DNA of 13,181 bases from Clostridiales bacterium UBA1770 (GTDB taxonomy: Bacteria > Bacillota > Clostridia > Oscillospirales > CAG-272). The stretch covers positions 1-13,181 of the forward strand of contig DCGU01000015.1 of assembly GCA_002315325.1 (NCBI GenBank), given 5' to 3'. The translations under genes were made by a program, and so were the position numbers. Numbering within the stretch: position 1 is the first letter of the stretch; each line of letters begins with the position of its first letter. Below are positions 6,800 through 12,977 of this stretch, piece by piece. The notes under the pieces are model-generated. The model saw only the letters and a program-made list of their open reading frames with translations. It ran no database searches and had not been told where the DNA came from.

Positions 6800-7758
6800 G
6801 CCGCTTTGCCTCCCTTCACGGGTTTGGTGCCGAAGGGCTTGACCTTGGTTGCCGCTTCAATATACGGGGTCAGGATGTTGCCCAGCAGAATGGCGAAGGA
6901 AACGCCCTCCGGGAATGCACAGAATACGCGGATAAACATAACGATTAAACCGATAACGACGCCGTAGACCAATTTGCCGACGGGTGTGATGGGGCTTGTG
7001 ACGTAGTCGGTTGCCATAAAGACGGCACCGAGAATCAAACCGCCGGACAACAGCTCGGTCAGCGGGTCGCGGCCGCAGCACAGGGCGAACAGCGCGACGG
7101 TGGCGAAAATCGATACGGGAATATGCCAGGTGATGACGCGGCGGCACAACAGATAAATACCGCCGACCAGGAGTGCCAGGGCACAGGTTTCACCCAGCAT
7201 ACCGCCGTGGGTACCCAGCAGCAGTTCCTTGAGCGTAGCAGTGACGGCCTCGCCGTTATTCAGCTGCGTTAAGGGGGTTGCACAGGTGACCAGGTCTGCA
7301 CGCAGTGAAGACAACGTGCAGGCGGCCGCTTTCATATCGCCGGTAAAGGCGATAAACAAAATGATTCGGCCGACCAATGCGGGGTTGGCAAAGTTCTGCC
7401 CCAGACCGCCGAACAGGCATTTCGTCACGACGACGGCCACGATGGCGCCGAGCACGGCTTCCCACAGGGGAATGGTGGACGGCAGGTTGAGGGCGAGAAT
7501 CAAACCCGTGACGGCGGCGGAAAGATCGGACACCGTGTTGGGTTTTTTGACGATTTTATCGAATACGAATTCCGAGAGAACGGCGCCGATGACGCAGGCG
7601 GCGACAACGGCGAGTACACGGAGGCCGAACAGGACGACGGCGGCAACCGTGACGGGAGCCAATGCGATGAGCAGGTCGGCCATGATGCGGCGCGTGGACG
7701 CATTGCCGCGAATATGCGGGTTGGCCGAAATTGTTAATAACTGACGTTCGTCTTCCAT
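6796..7758 (-). CDS. rnfD: Ion-translocating oxidoreductase subunit RnfD (membrane flavoprotein)
   Basis: RnfD is the large membrane subunit that carries covalent FMN and probably contributes to the ion path, as NqrB does in the related NQR pump. The 320-residue chain has about eight to ten membrane segments. It starts with the family N-terminus LTISANPHIRGNASTRRIMA and contains CLFGGLGQNFANPALVGR (114-131). The flavin motif reads DLVTCATPL (155-163), so FMN should be on Thr161. The usual Gly before A-T is Cys159. The distal block FMATDYVTSPITPVGKLVYG is typical of RnfD/NqrB. The start overlaps the rnfC stop codon as TAATG, and GAAGGAGG lies about 10 bases upstream. Confidence 0.97.
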   Translation of the reverse strand: MEDERQLLTISANPHIRGNASTRRIMADLLIALAPVTVAAVVLFGLRVLAVVAACVIGAVLSEFVFDKIVKKPNTVSDLSAAVTGLILALNLPSTIPLWEAVLGAIVAVVVTKCLFGGLGQNFANPALVGRIILFIAFTGDMKAAACTLSSLRADLVTCATPLTQLNNGEAVTATLKELLLGTHGGMLGETCALALLVGGIYLLCRRVITWHIPVSIFATVALFALCCGRDPLTELLSGGLILGAVFMATDYVTSPITPVGKLVYGVVIGLIVMFIRVFCAFPEGVSFAILLGNILTPYIEAATKVKPFGTKPVKGGKAA

Positions 7759-9068
7759 TATTTCGCCGCCTCCTTCTTGGCTTTCAGGTAGGCACCGAGC
7801 GACCCTTTGGCCAGTTTGTTAACTTGTGTGAGCGGTCTGTGCGCCGGGCACACGAAGGAACAGCAGCCGCATTCCATACACAAATCGGCGCGCAGCTTCT
7901 GCAATGCCTCCATATCCTTTTTCTCGTACGCTTCGTTGATGGAGCGCGGCTCCAGGCGGAACGGGCAGTGTGACAGGCACTTGCCGCAGCGGATGCAGGG
8001 TGTGGGCTCCGGCGTCTTGGCCTCTTCCGCGGTCAGGGCCAAAACGGCGTTGGTGTTTTTCAAAACGGGCTGTGCGTCGTCCGGAACGGCCGTGCCCATC
8101 ATGGGACCGCCGTACAATATTTTACCCGGGTTTGCTTTTACGCCGCCGCAGAATGCCAGCAGGTCGTGAATGGACGTGCCGATGGGCACGATGACGTTTT
8201 TCGGCTCGTTGACAGCGCCGCCGTCGACGGTGACGCATTTTTCGGTCAGCGGCATGCCGGTGGATACGAACTTCCACAAATCGGCCAGCGTCGTGCAGTT
8301 GATGACGATGCAGCCGGCGTCAATCGGCAGTTTACCGGCGGGAACGGTACGTCCCGTCGTGTGATAAATCAGCACCTTTTCACCGCCCTGCGGATACAGG
8401 GAAGGCAGGGCTTTGACCTCGACACCATCGGGCGTTCCTTCTTTCAGTGCGGCGATACATGCGGGCTTGTTGGCTTCCACACCGATGATAAAACGCTCCG
8501 GGTGCAGCACGGACAAGAGGAGGCGCGCACCGGCGAATAAATCTTCTTTACGGTCCAGCATCGTGCGGGTATCCGACGTGATATACGGCTCACACTCGGC
8601 ACCGTTGACAACGATGGCGTGCAGGGGTTTATCCCCGATACTGAACTTGACGGCTGTCGGGAATCCGGCACCGCCGAGACCTACCAAACCGCAGTCGGCG
8701 GCTGCCTTGACCAGCTCTTCCGGCGTGGTGACGGTACGGGGGGCTAAATTCTGGTCGACGGTTTGCTGACCGTCGGCCGTGATACGGATGGCTTTGGCGG
8801 TACGGCCGTTTGACAGCAGCATATCCTCCACGGCGGCAACGGTGCCGGAAACGCCGCTGTGAATGGCGGCGGAAACGAATCCGCCCGCATCGGCAATTTT
8901 AGTGCCGACGTCCACGTGGTCGCCTGCGGCAACAACCGGAACGGCCGGTGCACCGATGTGCATGGCCGTGGGAACCAGCACGGATTCCGGCACAAAACGG
9001 ACGGGAACTGCACCGGCAGTGTTTTTCCGGTGCGGAACGTGCGCGCCGGGTAATTTTATCACAAACAC
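7758..9068 (-). CDS. rnfC: Ion-translocating oxidoreductase subunit RnfC (NADH/FMN Fe-S subunit)
   Basis: RnfC is the peripheral subunit that binds FMN and NAD(H) and completes electron transfer from ferredoxin to NAD+. It has the glycine-rich GLVGLGGAGFPTAVK nucleotide loop and NGAECEPYITSD, then two C-terminal ferredoxin motifs, CIRCGKCLSHCP and CMECGCCSFVCP followed by PLTQ. The frame opens at GTG 9077, but the ribosome site AAAGGAG ends at that very base. The in-frame GTG at 9068 has an ideal 8-base spacing and gives the family-like N-terminus MFVIKLPGAHVPHRKN, so I place the start there (436 residues). It is the first gene of the operon, about 32 bases downstream of the predicted transcription start. 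Confidence 0.96.
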   Translation of the reverse strand: MFVIKLPGAHVPHRKNTAGAVPVRFVPESVLVPTAMHIGAPAVPVVAAGDHVDVGTKIADAGGFVSAAIHSGVSGTVAAVEDMLLSNGRTAKAIRITADGQQTVDQNLAPRTVTTPEELVKAAADCGLVGLGGAGFPTAVKFSIGDKPLHAIVVNGAECEPYITSDTRTMLDRKEDLFAGARLLLSVLHPERFIIGVEANKPACIAALKEGTPDGVEVKALPSLYPQGGEKVLIYHTTGRTVPAGKLPIDAGCIVINCTTLADLWKFVSTGMPLTEKCVTVDGGAVNEPKNVIVPIGTSIHDLLAFCGGVKANPGKILYGGPMMGTAVPDDAQPVLKNTNAVLALTAEEAKTPEPTPCIRCGKCLSHCPFRLEPRSINEAYEKKDMEALQKLRADLCMECGCCSFVCPAHRPLTQVNKLAKGSLGAYLKAKKEAAK

Positions 9069-9076
9069 GAGAGGCA

Positions 9077-9083
9077 CTCCTTT
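9077..9083 (-). promoter_or_regulatory. Ribosome binding site that sets the rnfC start
   Basis: AAAGGAG on the minus strand is placed 8 bases before GTG 9068 and 0 bases before GTG 9077. This favours the later start. Confidence 0.75.
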
Positions 9084-9106
9084 CGGATAAAAAATTAGAT
9101 AGTACC

Positions 9107-9135
9107 ATTATATCATTATAAAAGCGGTGCGTCAA
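9107..9135 (-). promoter_or_regulatory. Promoter of the rnf operon
   Basis: On the minus strand -35 TTGACG (9135-9130) and -10 TATAAT (9112-9107) are separated by 17 bp. Transcription is expected near 9100, giving a leader of about 32 bases. A second TATAAT (9120-9115) lies inside the spacer but has no matching -35. No operator or riboswitch-sized leader is present, so high basal expression is likely. Confidence 0.88.
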
Positions 9136-9177
9136 TCGTTTCTTACCGCCGCCGGTGTCTTTTCGGGACGTGCACAC

Positions 9178-9206
9178 TTGAAAAAAAGCTGCGGGTGTGC
9201 TATACT
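9178..9206 (+). promoter_or_regulatory. Promoter of the PHP phosphatase gene
   Basis: -35 TTGAAA (9178-9183) and -10 TATACT (9201-9206) are separated by 17 bp, divergent from the rnf promoter with 42 bp between the two -35 boxes. The expected transcription start is near 9213, giving a leader of about 28 bases. Confidence 0.82.
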
Positions 9207-9226
9207 TTTGCGGAAAAAATAAAGAT

Positions 9227-9234
9227 GGAAGTGA
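9227..9234 (+). promoter_or_regulatory. Ribosome binding site supporting a TTG start
   Basis: GGAAGTGA differs at one base from GGAGGTGA and lies 6 bases before TTG 9241. An in-frame stop codon (TGA 9232-9234) sits inside it, so no upstream start is possible in this frame. Confidence 0.65.
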
Positions 9235-9240
9235 CAAACT

Positions 9241-10038
9241 TTGTTAACGAATTTTCACACACACACGTTCCGCTGCCATCACGCATCCGGCACGGAAGAA
9301 GAATACGTTCTGCGCGCCATCGAAGCCGGCGTCGGCGAAATGGGTTTTTCGGACCACGGTCCCTATCCCATGACAAACGGCTATTGTTCCGGCTTCCGTA
9401 TGTCGACTGCCGATACGCTCGGCTACGTGGAAACGCTGGCTGCCCTGCGCGAAAAGTACAAGGCGCAAATCAAAATTTATATCGGTTTTGAATCCGAGTA
9501 TTATCCCGCTTTTTTTGAAGACATGATCCGCCACGTATCGCAGTACGACGTGGATTATCTCATCCTGGGACAGCACTTTATTTACAACGAAATCGACGAA
9601 GGCGCCCGCGGCTCCACGTCCGGTACCGATGACGAAAAACTGCTGGCGCAATTTACCGAGCAAGTCTGCACCGGTATGCGCACGGGGGCCTATTGCTACG
9701 TGGCACACCCCGACGTTTTTAACTTCTCGGGACCCGTCTCCGTTTACAAAAAATATATGCGTACGTTGTGCGAAACGGCCAAGGAACTCTCGATTCCGCT
9801 GGAGATCAACGGCCTGGGCATCCGGACGAACCGCTTCTATCCGCGCGACGATTTTTGGGACGTGGCGGCGGCAGTCGGCAACAGCGTCATCTACGGCTGC
9901 GATGCCCACGACGTCCCCAACGCCTGGGACGACGCTTCCTACCGCACGGCGTGCGAAATGGCAAAACAGCGGGGCCTTGTTATGGTCGAACGTCCCGATT
10001 TCGCGGCGCATTGCCCCAAAAACCTGTTCAAAAAGTAA
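9241..10038 (+). CDS. hisK: PHP-family phosphoesterase, histidinol-phosphatase (HisJ/HisK) type
   Basis: The protein of 265 residues fits the length of PHP histidinol-phosphatases such as B. subtilis HisJ (about 268). Those enzymes hydrolyse histidinol phosphate late in histidine synthesis. PHP metal ligands are visible in order: HTHT (H6, H8), SDHGPYP (D38, H39), GFESEYYP (E84), LGQHFI (H112), AHPDVF (H156) and GCDAHD (D221, H223). A three-metal centre like that of HisJ is expected. The start is TTG, fixed by an in-frame stop codon just upstream and a good ribosome site. No other his genes are in view, so another phosphate-ester substrate cannot be excluded. It is transcribed divergently from rnfC, and no convincing terminator follows. 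Confidence 0.85.
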   Translation: MLTNFHTHTFRCHHASGTEEEYVLRAIEAGVGEMGFSDHGPYPMTNGYCSGFRMSTADTLGYVETLAALREKYKAQIKIYIGFESEYYPAFFEDMIRHVSQYDVDYLILGQHFIYNEIDEGARGSTSGTDDEKLLAQFTEQVCTGMRTGAYCYVAHPDVFNFSGPVSVYKKYMRTLCETAKELSIPLEINGLGIRTNRFYPRDDFWDVAAAVGNSVIYGCDAHDVPNAWDDASYRTACEMAKQRGLVMVERPDFAAHCPKNLFKK

Positions 10039-10068
10039 GAAACGCCCGCATTCGCGGCAGGCAGGGCA

Positions 10069-10097
10069 TTGACATATATTCATCTATATGCTATACT
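10069..10097 (+). promoter_or_regulatory. Promoter of the 115-residue membrane protein gene
   Basis: A perfect -35 TTGACA (10069-10074) and -10 TATACT (10092-10097) are separated by 17 bp. The predicted transcription start near 10104 leaves a leader of about 70 bases, longer than at the other genes in the window. Confidence 0.88.
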
Positions 10098-10116
10098 TAT
10101 TAACTGTGAGAATGCG

Positions 10117-10132
10117 TGACGCGAGAACGTCA
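10117..10132. promoter_or_regulatory. Dyad TGACG-N6-CGTCA in the leader
   Basis: A 5-bp inverted repeat with a 6-base centre lies about 13-28 bases after the predicted transcription start. GAATG/CATTC flank it as further partial arms. It could be a repressor operator or a small leader hairpin. Its function is inferred only. Confidence 0.4.
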
Positions 10133-10174
10133 TTCGTAATATCGTAAAAAGTTCCCTTTAAGGAGGATTTTCCC

Positions 10175-10522
10175 ATGGAAGAAAAAGAGAAGAACGGCTT
10201 CGTTGCCAAACTGACTGCAATTCCCAAAAACGTCATCGATTGGTTCAAAACAATGGACGGTGAGAAAATCCTGCTGTTGTGCCAGTGGGGCATCGGTACC
10301 GTCGTTACCGCCGTGATGACCTATTTGAGCATTGTCATTTACTACAGAAGTGCCAACACCAAGGCACAGCTGGCCAAAACGACGCTGGCCGAATATTTCA
10401 AGAAAAATAATTCTTTAATGGTTTCCTATACCATTTGCGCCGCGCTGACTTGGATTTTCCTGTGTGCACTGGCTGCTTGGGGTATCGGCAAACTGATCAA
10501 AAAATATCACAAGTTCGACTGA
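10175..10522 (+). CDS. Small two-helix membrane protein of unknown function
   Basis: I do not recognise this 115-residue protein. It has a charged, probably amphipathic N-terminus (1-30, with IDWF at 21-24), a first membrane helix at about 32-57, a polar lysine-rich loop of about 24 residues (NTKAQLAKTTLAEYFKKNN) and a second helix at about 82-106. It ends in a basic tail (KLIKKYHKFD). There is one Cys in the first helix (C36) and two in the second (C88, C97), and no signal-peptide cleavage site is evident. The gene is clearly real: it has a consensus promoter, AAGGAGG 8 bases before the ATG, and a strong terminator 24 bases after the stop codon. It is a single-gene transcript between the PHP phosphatase gene and pgk. 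Helix-loop-helix proteins of this kind include regulators or accessory subunits of larger membrane complexes, but no role can be assigned. Confidence 0.88.
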   Translation: MEEKEKNGFVAKLTAIPKNVIDWFKTMDGEKILLLCQWGIGTVVTAVMTYLSIVIYYRSANTKAQLAKTTLAEYFKKNNSLMVSYTICAALTWIFLCALAAWGIGKLIKKYHKFD

Positions 10523-10546
10523 TCGGGCAACCGTCGGTTATAAACG

Positions 10547-10576
10547 GGCCGAAGCATTGTCTTCGGCCTGTATTTT
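10547..10576 (+). terminator. Intrinsic terminator after the small membrane protein gene
   Basis: GGCCGAAG (10547-10554) pairs perfectly with CTTCGGCC (10561-10568) around a 6-base loop and is followed by TGTATTTT. It separates the small gene from pgk. Confidence 0.88.
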
Positions 10577-10603
10577 GGAAAAAATAAAAAAATTTACTAT
10601 ACA
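10575..10603 (+). promoter_or_regulatory. Possible pgk promoter
   Basis: TTGGAA (10575-10580) and TATACA (10598-10603) are 17 bp apart in an A-rich spacer. It would start RNA at about 10609-10610, leaving only about 10 bases before the pgk ATG and removing most of the ribosome site. It is therefore doubtful, but no other promoter for pgk is visible after the terminator. Confidence 0.35.
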
Positions 10604-10619
10604 GAAAGGGTTTCCGACT

Positions 10620-11915
10620 ATGACTTACAACAAGAAAACAATTGAAGACGTCGACGTTGCCGGCAAACGTGTGTTTGTCCGCGTTGACTTCAACGTTCCC
10701 ATGAAGGACGGCGTGATCACCGACGAAAAGAGAATCGTCGGCGCACTCGGTACCATCAAGTACCTGGTTGACAACAACGCCCGCGTTATCCTGTGCTCCC
10801 ATATGGGCCGCCCGCACAACATTTTCGACGAAAAGGTTTCGCTCGATAAGAAAGAAAAGAAGAAGATTGCCGAACTGCCCGAGGCAGAACAGGCTGCCGC
10901 TACCGCTGCCGCTTTGGAAAAAGCAAAGGGCGACGTGAAGAAGCTGTCCCTGGCTCCCATTGCCGAAGCGCTCGGCAAGCACGGCGTAAAGGCTATTATG
11001 GCTAAGGACGTTATCGGTCCCGACGCTAAGGCAAAGGCTGCCGCTCTGAAGGACGGCGAAGTTCTGCTGCTCGAAAACGTACGTTTCCACGCTGCAGAAG
11101 AGAAGAACGACCCCGCATTCGCAAAGGAACTGGCTTCCATGGCTGAGTTGTACGTCAACGACGCTTTCGGTACCGCTCACCGTGCACACGCTTCCACCGC
11201 CGGTGTTGCCGACTACCTGCCTGCCGTTTGCGGTTACCTGATTCAGAAAGAAATCTCCGTAATGGGTAAGGCTCTCGATAACCCCGCTCGTCCCTTCGTT
11301 GCCATCCTGGGCGGCGCTAAGGTTTCCGATAAGATCGGCGTTATCAACAACCTGCTGGAAAAAGTTGACACCCTGATCATCGGCGGCGGTATGGCTTACA
11401 CCTTCCAGGCTGCCAAGGGTTATGACGTCGGCGATTCCCTGTGCGAAGTTGATAAGATCGAACTCGCTAAGGAAATGATGGCAAAGGCTAAGGAAAAGGG
11501 CGTAGCACTGCTGCTGCCCGTAGATAACGTGATCGGCCGTGCCTTCGACGAGAACACCCCCTTCATGAACATTTACTCCGACTCCATTCCCGCCGGCTGG
11601 CAGGGCATGGACATCGGTCCCAAGACCCGCGAACTCTTCGCTAAGACCCTGATCGGCGCCGGCACCATTGTTTGGAACGGACCGATGGGCGTTTCCGAAT
11701 GGAAGAACTTTGCCGAGGGTACCAACACCGTTGCACAGGCTGTTGCCGAGAGCGGTGCTATCTCCATCATCGGCGGCGGTGACTCTGCCGAGGCTGTTGA
11801 GCGTCTGGGCTTTGCCGATAAGATGACGCACGTTTCCACCGGCGGCGGTGCTTCTCTGGAATTCCTGGAGGGTTTGGAGCTGCCCGGTATTGCCTGCCTG
11901 ATGAATAAAGACTAA
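10620..11915 (+). CDS. pgk: Phosphoglycerate kinase
   Basis: Phosphoglycerate kinase transfers phosphate between 1,3-bisphosphoglycerate and ADP in glycolysis, in the cytosol. The ATG at 10620 gives 431 residues and the family N-terminus with RVFVRVDFNVP. AAAGGG lies 9 bases upstream, and the 21-codon upstream extension from 10557 runs through the terminator and is rejected. Motifs seen are SHMGRP (60-65), LLLENVRF (149-156), NDAFGTAHRAHAS (180-192), AILGGAKVSDKIGV (228-241), WNGPMGV (352-358) and GGGDSAEAV (385-393) with STGGGASLEFLEG (406-418). The usual length is about 390-400. The extra length is a charged, Ala/Lys/Glu-rich insertion at about 67-108, just after SHxGRP. It is followed by tpiA after a structured 162-bp spacer. 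Codons such as GCT, GTT and AAG suggest high expression. Confidence 0.98.
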   Translation: MTYNKKTIEDVDVAGKRVFVRVDFNVPMKDGVITDEKRIVGALGTIKYLVDNNARVILCSHMGRPHNIFDEKVSLDKKEKKKIAELPEAEQAAATAAALEKAKGDVKKLSLAPIAEALGKHGVKAIMAKDVIGPDAKAKAAALKDGEVLLLENVRFHAAEEKNDPAFAKELASMAELYVNDAFGTAHRAHASTAGVADYLPAVCGYLIQKEISVMGKALDNPARPFVAILGGAKVSDKIGVINNLLEKVDTLIIGGGMAYTFQAAKGYDVGDSLCEVDKIELAKEMMAKAKEKGVALLLPVDNVIGRAFDENTPFMNIYSDSIPAGWQGMDIGPKTRELFAKTLIGAGTIVWNGPMGVSEWKNFAEGTNTVAQAVAESGAISIIGGGDSAEAVERLGFADKMTHVSTGGGASLEFLEGLELPGIACLMNKD

Positions 11916-11924
11916 AAAATATTA

Positions 11925-12049
11925 GGAGCTGTAAAAAAAGGCCAGACCGGAAAAGCTCGCTTTTCCTACCGCCGAAAGGCCCCCTTGCAGTACGCGTGTA
12001 CAGCTGACGGGAGCCTTTCGGCGCTTCTGACTCTTTTTTTCCAAGCTCC
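11925..12049 (+). other. Structured intercistronic element, predicted three-way junction
   Basis: The pgk-tpiA spacer folds on paper into a closing stem made of GGAGCT (11925-11930)/AGCTCC (12044-12049), AAAAAAAG (11933-11940)/CTTTTTTT (12033-12040) and CAGA (11943-11946)/TCTG (12026-12029). This encloses two hairpins. Hairpin A is the near-perfect palindrome at 11949-11966 (GGAAAAGC-TC-GCTTTTCC). Hairpin B pairs CGCCGAAAGGC (11970-11980) with GCCTTTCGGCG (12013-12023), extends inward with one mismatch, and is topped by GTAC-GCGT-GTAC. It could set the relative expression of the two genes, as an attenuator or processing site, or be an inserted palindromic repeat unit. No coding sequence is evident within it. 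Confidence 0.7.
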
Positions 12050-12077
12050 GCTTTCAATAATAACAAGGAGATAAATC

Positions 12078-12845
12078 ATGAATAAAGCAAAAAGAAAGGT
12101 TGTCATCGCCGGGAACTGGAAGATGAACTTCACGCCGAGCGAAGCAACCGCTTTCATCAACGAAGTAAAACCCCTCGTTGCCGGCAAGAACGGCTGTGAA
12201 GTCGTTTTCTGCGCACCTTACGTGACCATTGCCGCTGCACAGGCTGCCGCACAGGGTTCCAATATTTCCATCGGTGCCGAGAACGTACACTTTGCCGAAA
12301 AGGGCGCTTACACCGGTGAAGTTTCCGCAAAGATGCTGACCGAGTGCGGCGTGAAGTACGTCATCATCGGTCACAGCGAGCGCCGTCAGTACTTCGGTGA
12401 AACCGACGCTACTGTCAACGCACGCACCAAGGCTGCACTGGAAGCCGGCATGACCGTCATCCTGTGCCTGGGCGAAGTGAAGGAACAGCGTCTGTCCGGT
12501 ATCACCCGTGAAATCGTTTCCATGCAGACCAAACTCGATCTGGAAGGCGTAACCGCTGAACAGATGAAGAACGTTATCATCGCCTACGAGCCCGTTTGGG
12601 CCATCGGTACCGGCCTGACGGCCACCCCCGAGCAGGCTGACGAGACCTGCGGTCAGATTCGTGACGCCCTGGCTGAAATCTACGGCCGTGACGTTGCCGA
12701 AGCTACCACCATTCAGTACGGCGGTTCCATGAACGAAAAGAACGCAGCCGAGCTGTTGGCAAAACCCAACGTCGACGGCGGTCTGATCGGCGGCGCATCC
12801 CTGGTAGCCGAGAAGTTCAAGGCTATCGTTGACGCAGCGCAGTAA
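12078..12845 (+). CDS. tpiA: Triosephosphate isomerase
   Basis: Triosephosphate isomerase interconverts dihydroxyacetone phosphate and glyceraldehyde 3-phosphate. The 255-residue protein has the normal TIM-barrel length. Catalytic residues are all present: N13 and K15 in GNWKMN, H99 in IIGHSERR, and E171 in the signature AYEPVWAIGTG (169-179). The phosphate-binding segments IQYGGSM (212-218) and GLIGGASL (235-242) are also intact. The ATG has AAGGAG 7 bases upstream. It lies 162 bp after pgk in the same direction, and no promoter is seen between them, so co-transcription is likely. No gap, gpmI or eno gene is in the window. Its codons resemble those of pgk. Confidence 0.98.
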   Translation: MNKAKRKVVIAGNWKMNFTPSEATAFINEVKPLVAGKNGCEVVFCAPYVTIAAAQAAAQGSNISIGAENVHFAEKGAYTGEVSAKMLTECGVKYVIIGHSERRQYFGETDATVNARTKAALEAGMTVILCLGEVKEQRLSGITREIVSMQTKLDLEGVTAEQMKNVIIAYEPVWAIGTGLTATPEQADETCGQIRDALAEIYGRDVAEATTIQYGGSMNEKNAAELLAKPNVDGGLIGGASLVAEKFKAIVDAAQ

Positions 12846-12855
12846 TTTTTCAACT

Positions 12856-12952
12856 TTTTTTCAAGGCGAGACAGCCGAAGAAAAAAGAGTGCAGAATGAA
12901 CGAAAACCGAGCGTCGCCGTACTCTGTACGGCAGTCGAAGGTTCTCGTTCAT
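12856..12952. repeat. Palindromic intergenic repeat, copy 1
   Basis: About 97 bp, beginning with a T-run and a purine-rich stretch (AGCCGAAGAAAAAAGAG) and ending in a 57-nt hairpin (12896-12952). The hairpin's outer arms ATGAACGAAAACC (12896-12908) and GGTTCTCGTTCAT (12940-12952) pair at 12 of 13 positions. The inner arms GCCGTAC (12916-12922) and GTACGGC (12926-12932) pair perfectly around a 3-base loop, with a 7x7 internal loop between. Positions 12872-12950 match copy 2 at 78 of 79 bases. Confidence 0.9.
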
Positions 12953-12977
12953 AGCACAAAACGTTACAATAAATGGA

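Noticed and set aside
9107..9120. Second TATAAT (9120-9115) as another rnf promoter
   Set aside because: The only -35-like sequence is 9 bp away and nothing suitable lies 17 bp upstream.
10039..10068. GC-rich partial inverted repeat after the PHP phosphatase gene (CCGC-ATTC-GCGG) as a terminator
   Set aside because: The stem is only 4 bp, there is no T run, and the next promoter starts at once.
9244..10083. 279-residue open frame on the minus strand opposite the PHP phosphatase gene
   Set aside because: It is a shadow of a gene with clear catalytic motifs on the plus strand and has no recognisable domain. The same holds for the 444-residue frame antisense to pgk and the 269-residue frame antisense to rnfB.
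10557..10619. 21-codon N-terminal extension of pgk
   Set aside because: It begins inside the terminator hairpin, has no ribosome site and is not found in PGK. ATG 10620 begins the family N-terminus.
12713..12952. A 79-residue minus-strand open frame starting inside repeat copy 1
   Set aside because: It runs through the repeat and then antisense through the end of tpiA. Its protein is Arg/Phe/Leu-rich and resembles spurious ORFs called in repeats. The single core difference between copies happens to be synonymous in this frame, but one change is no evidence of coding.
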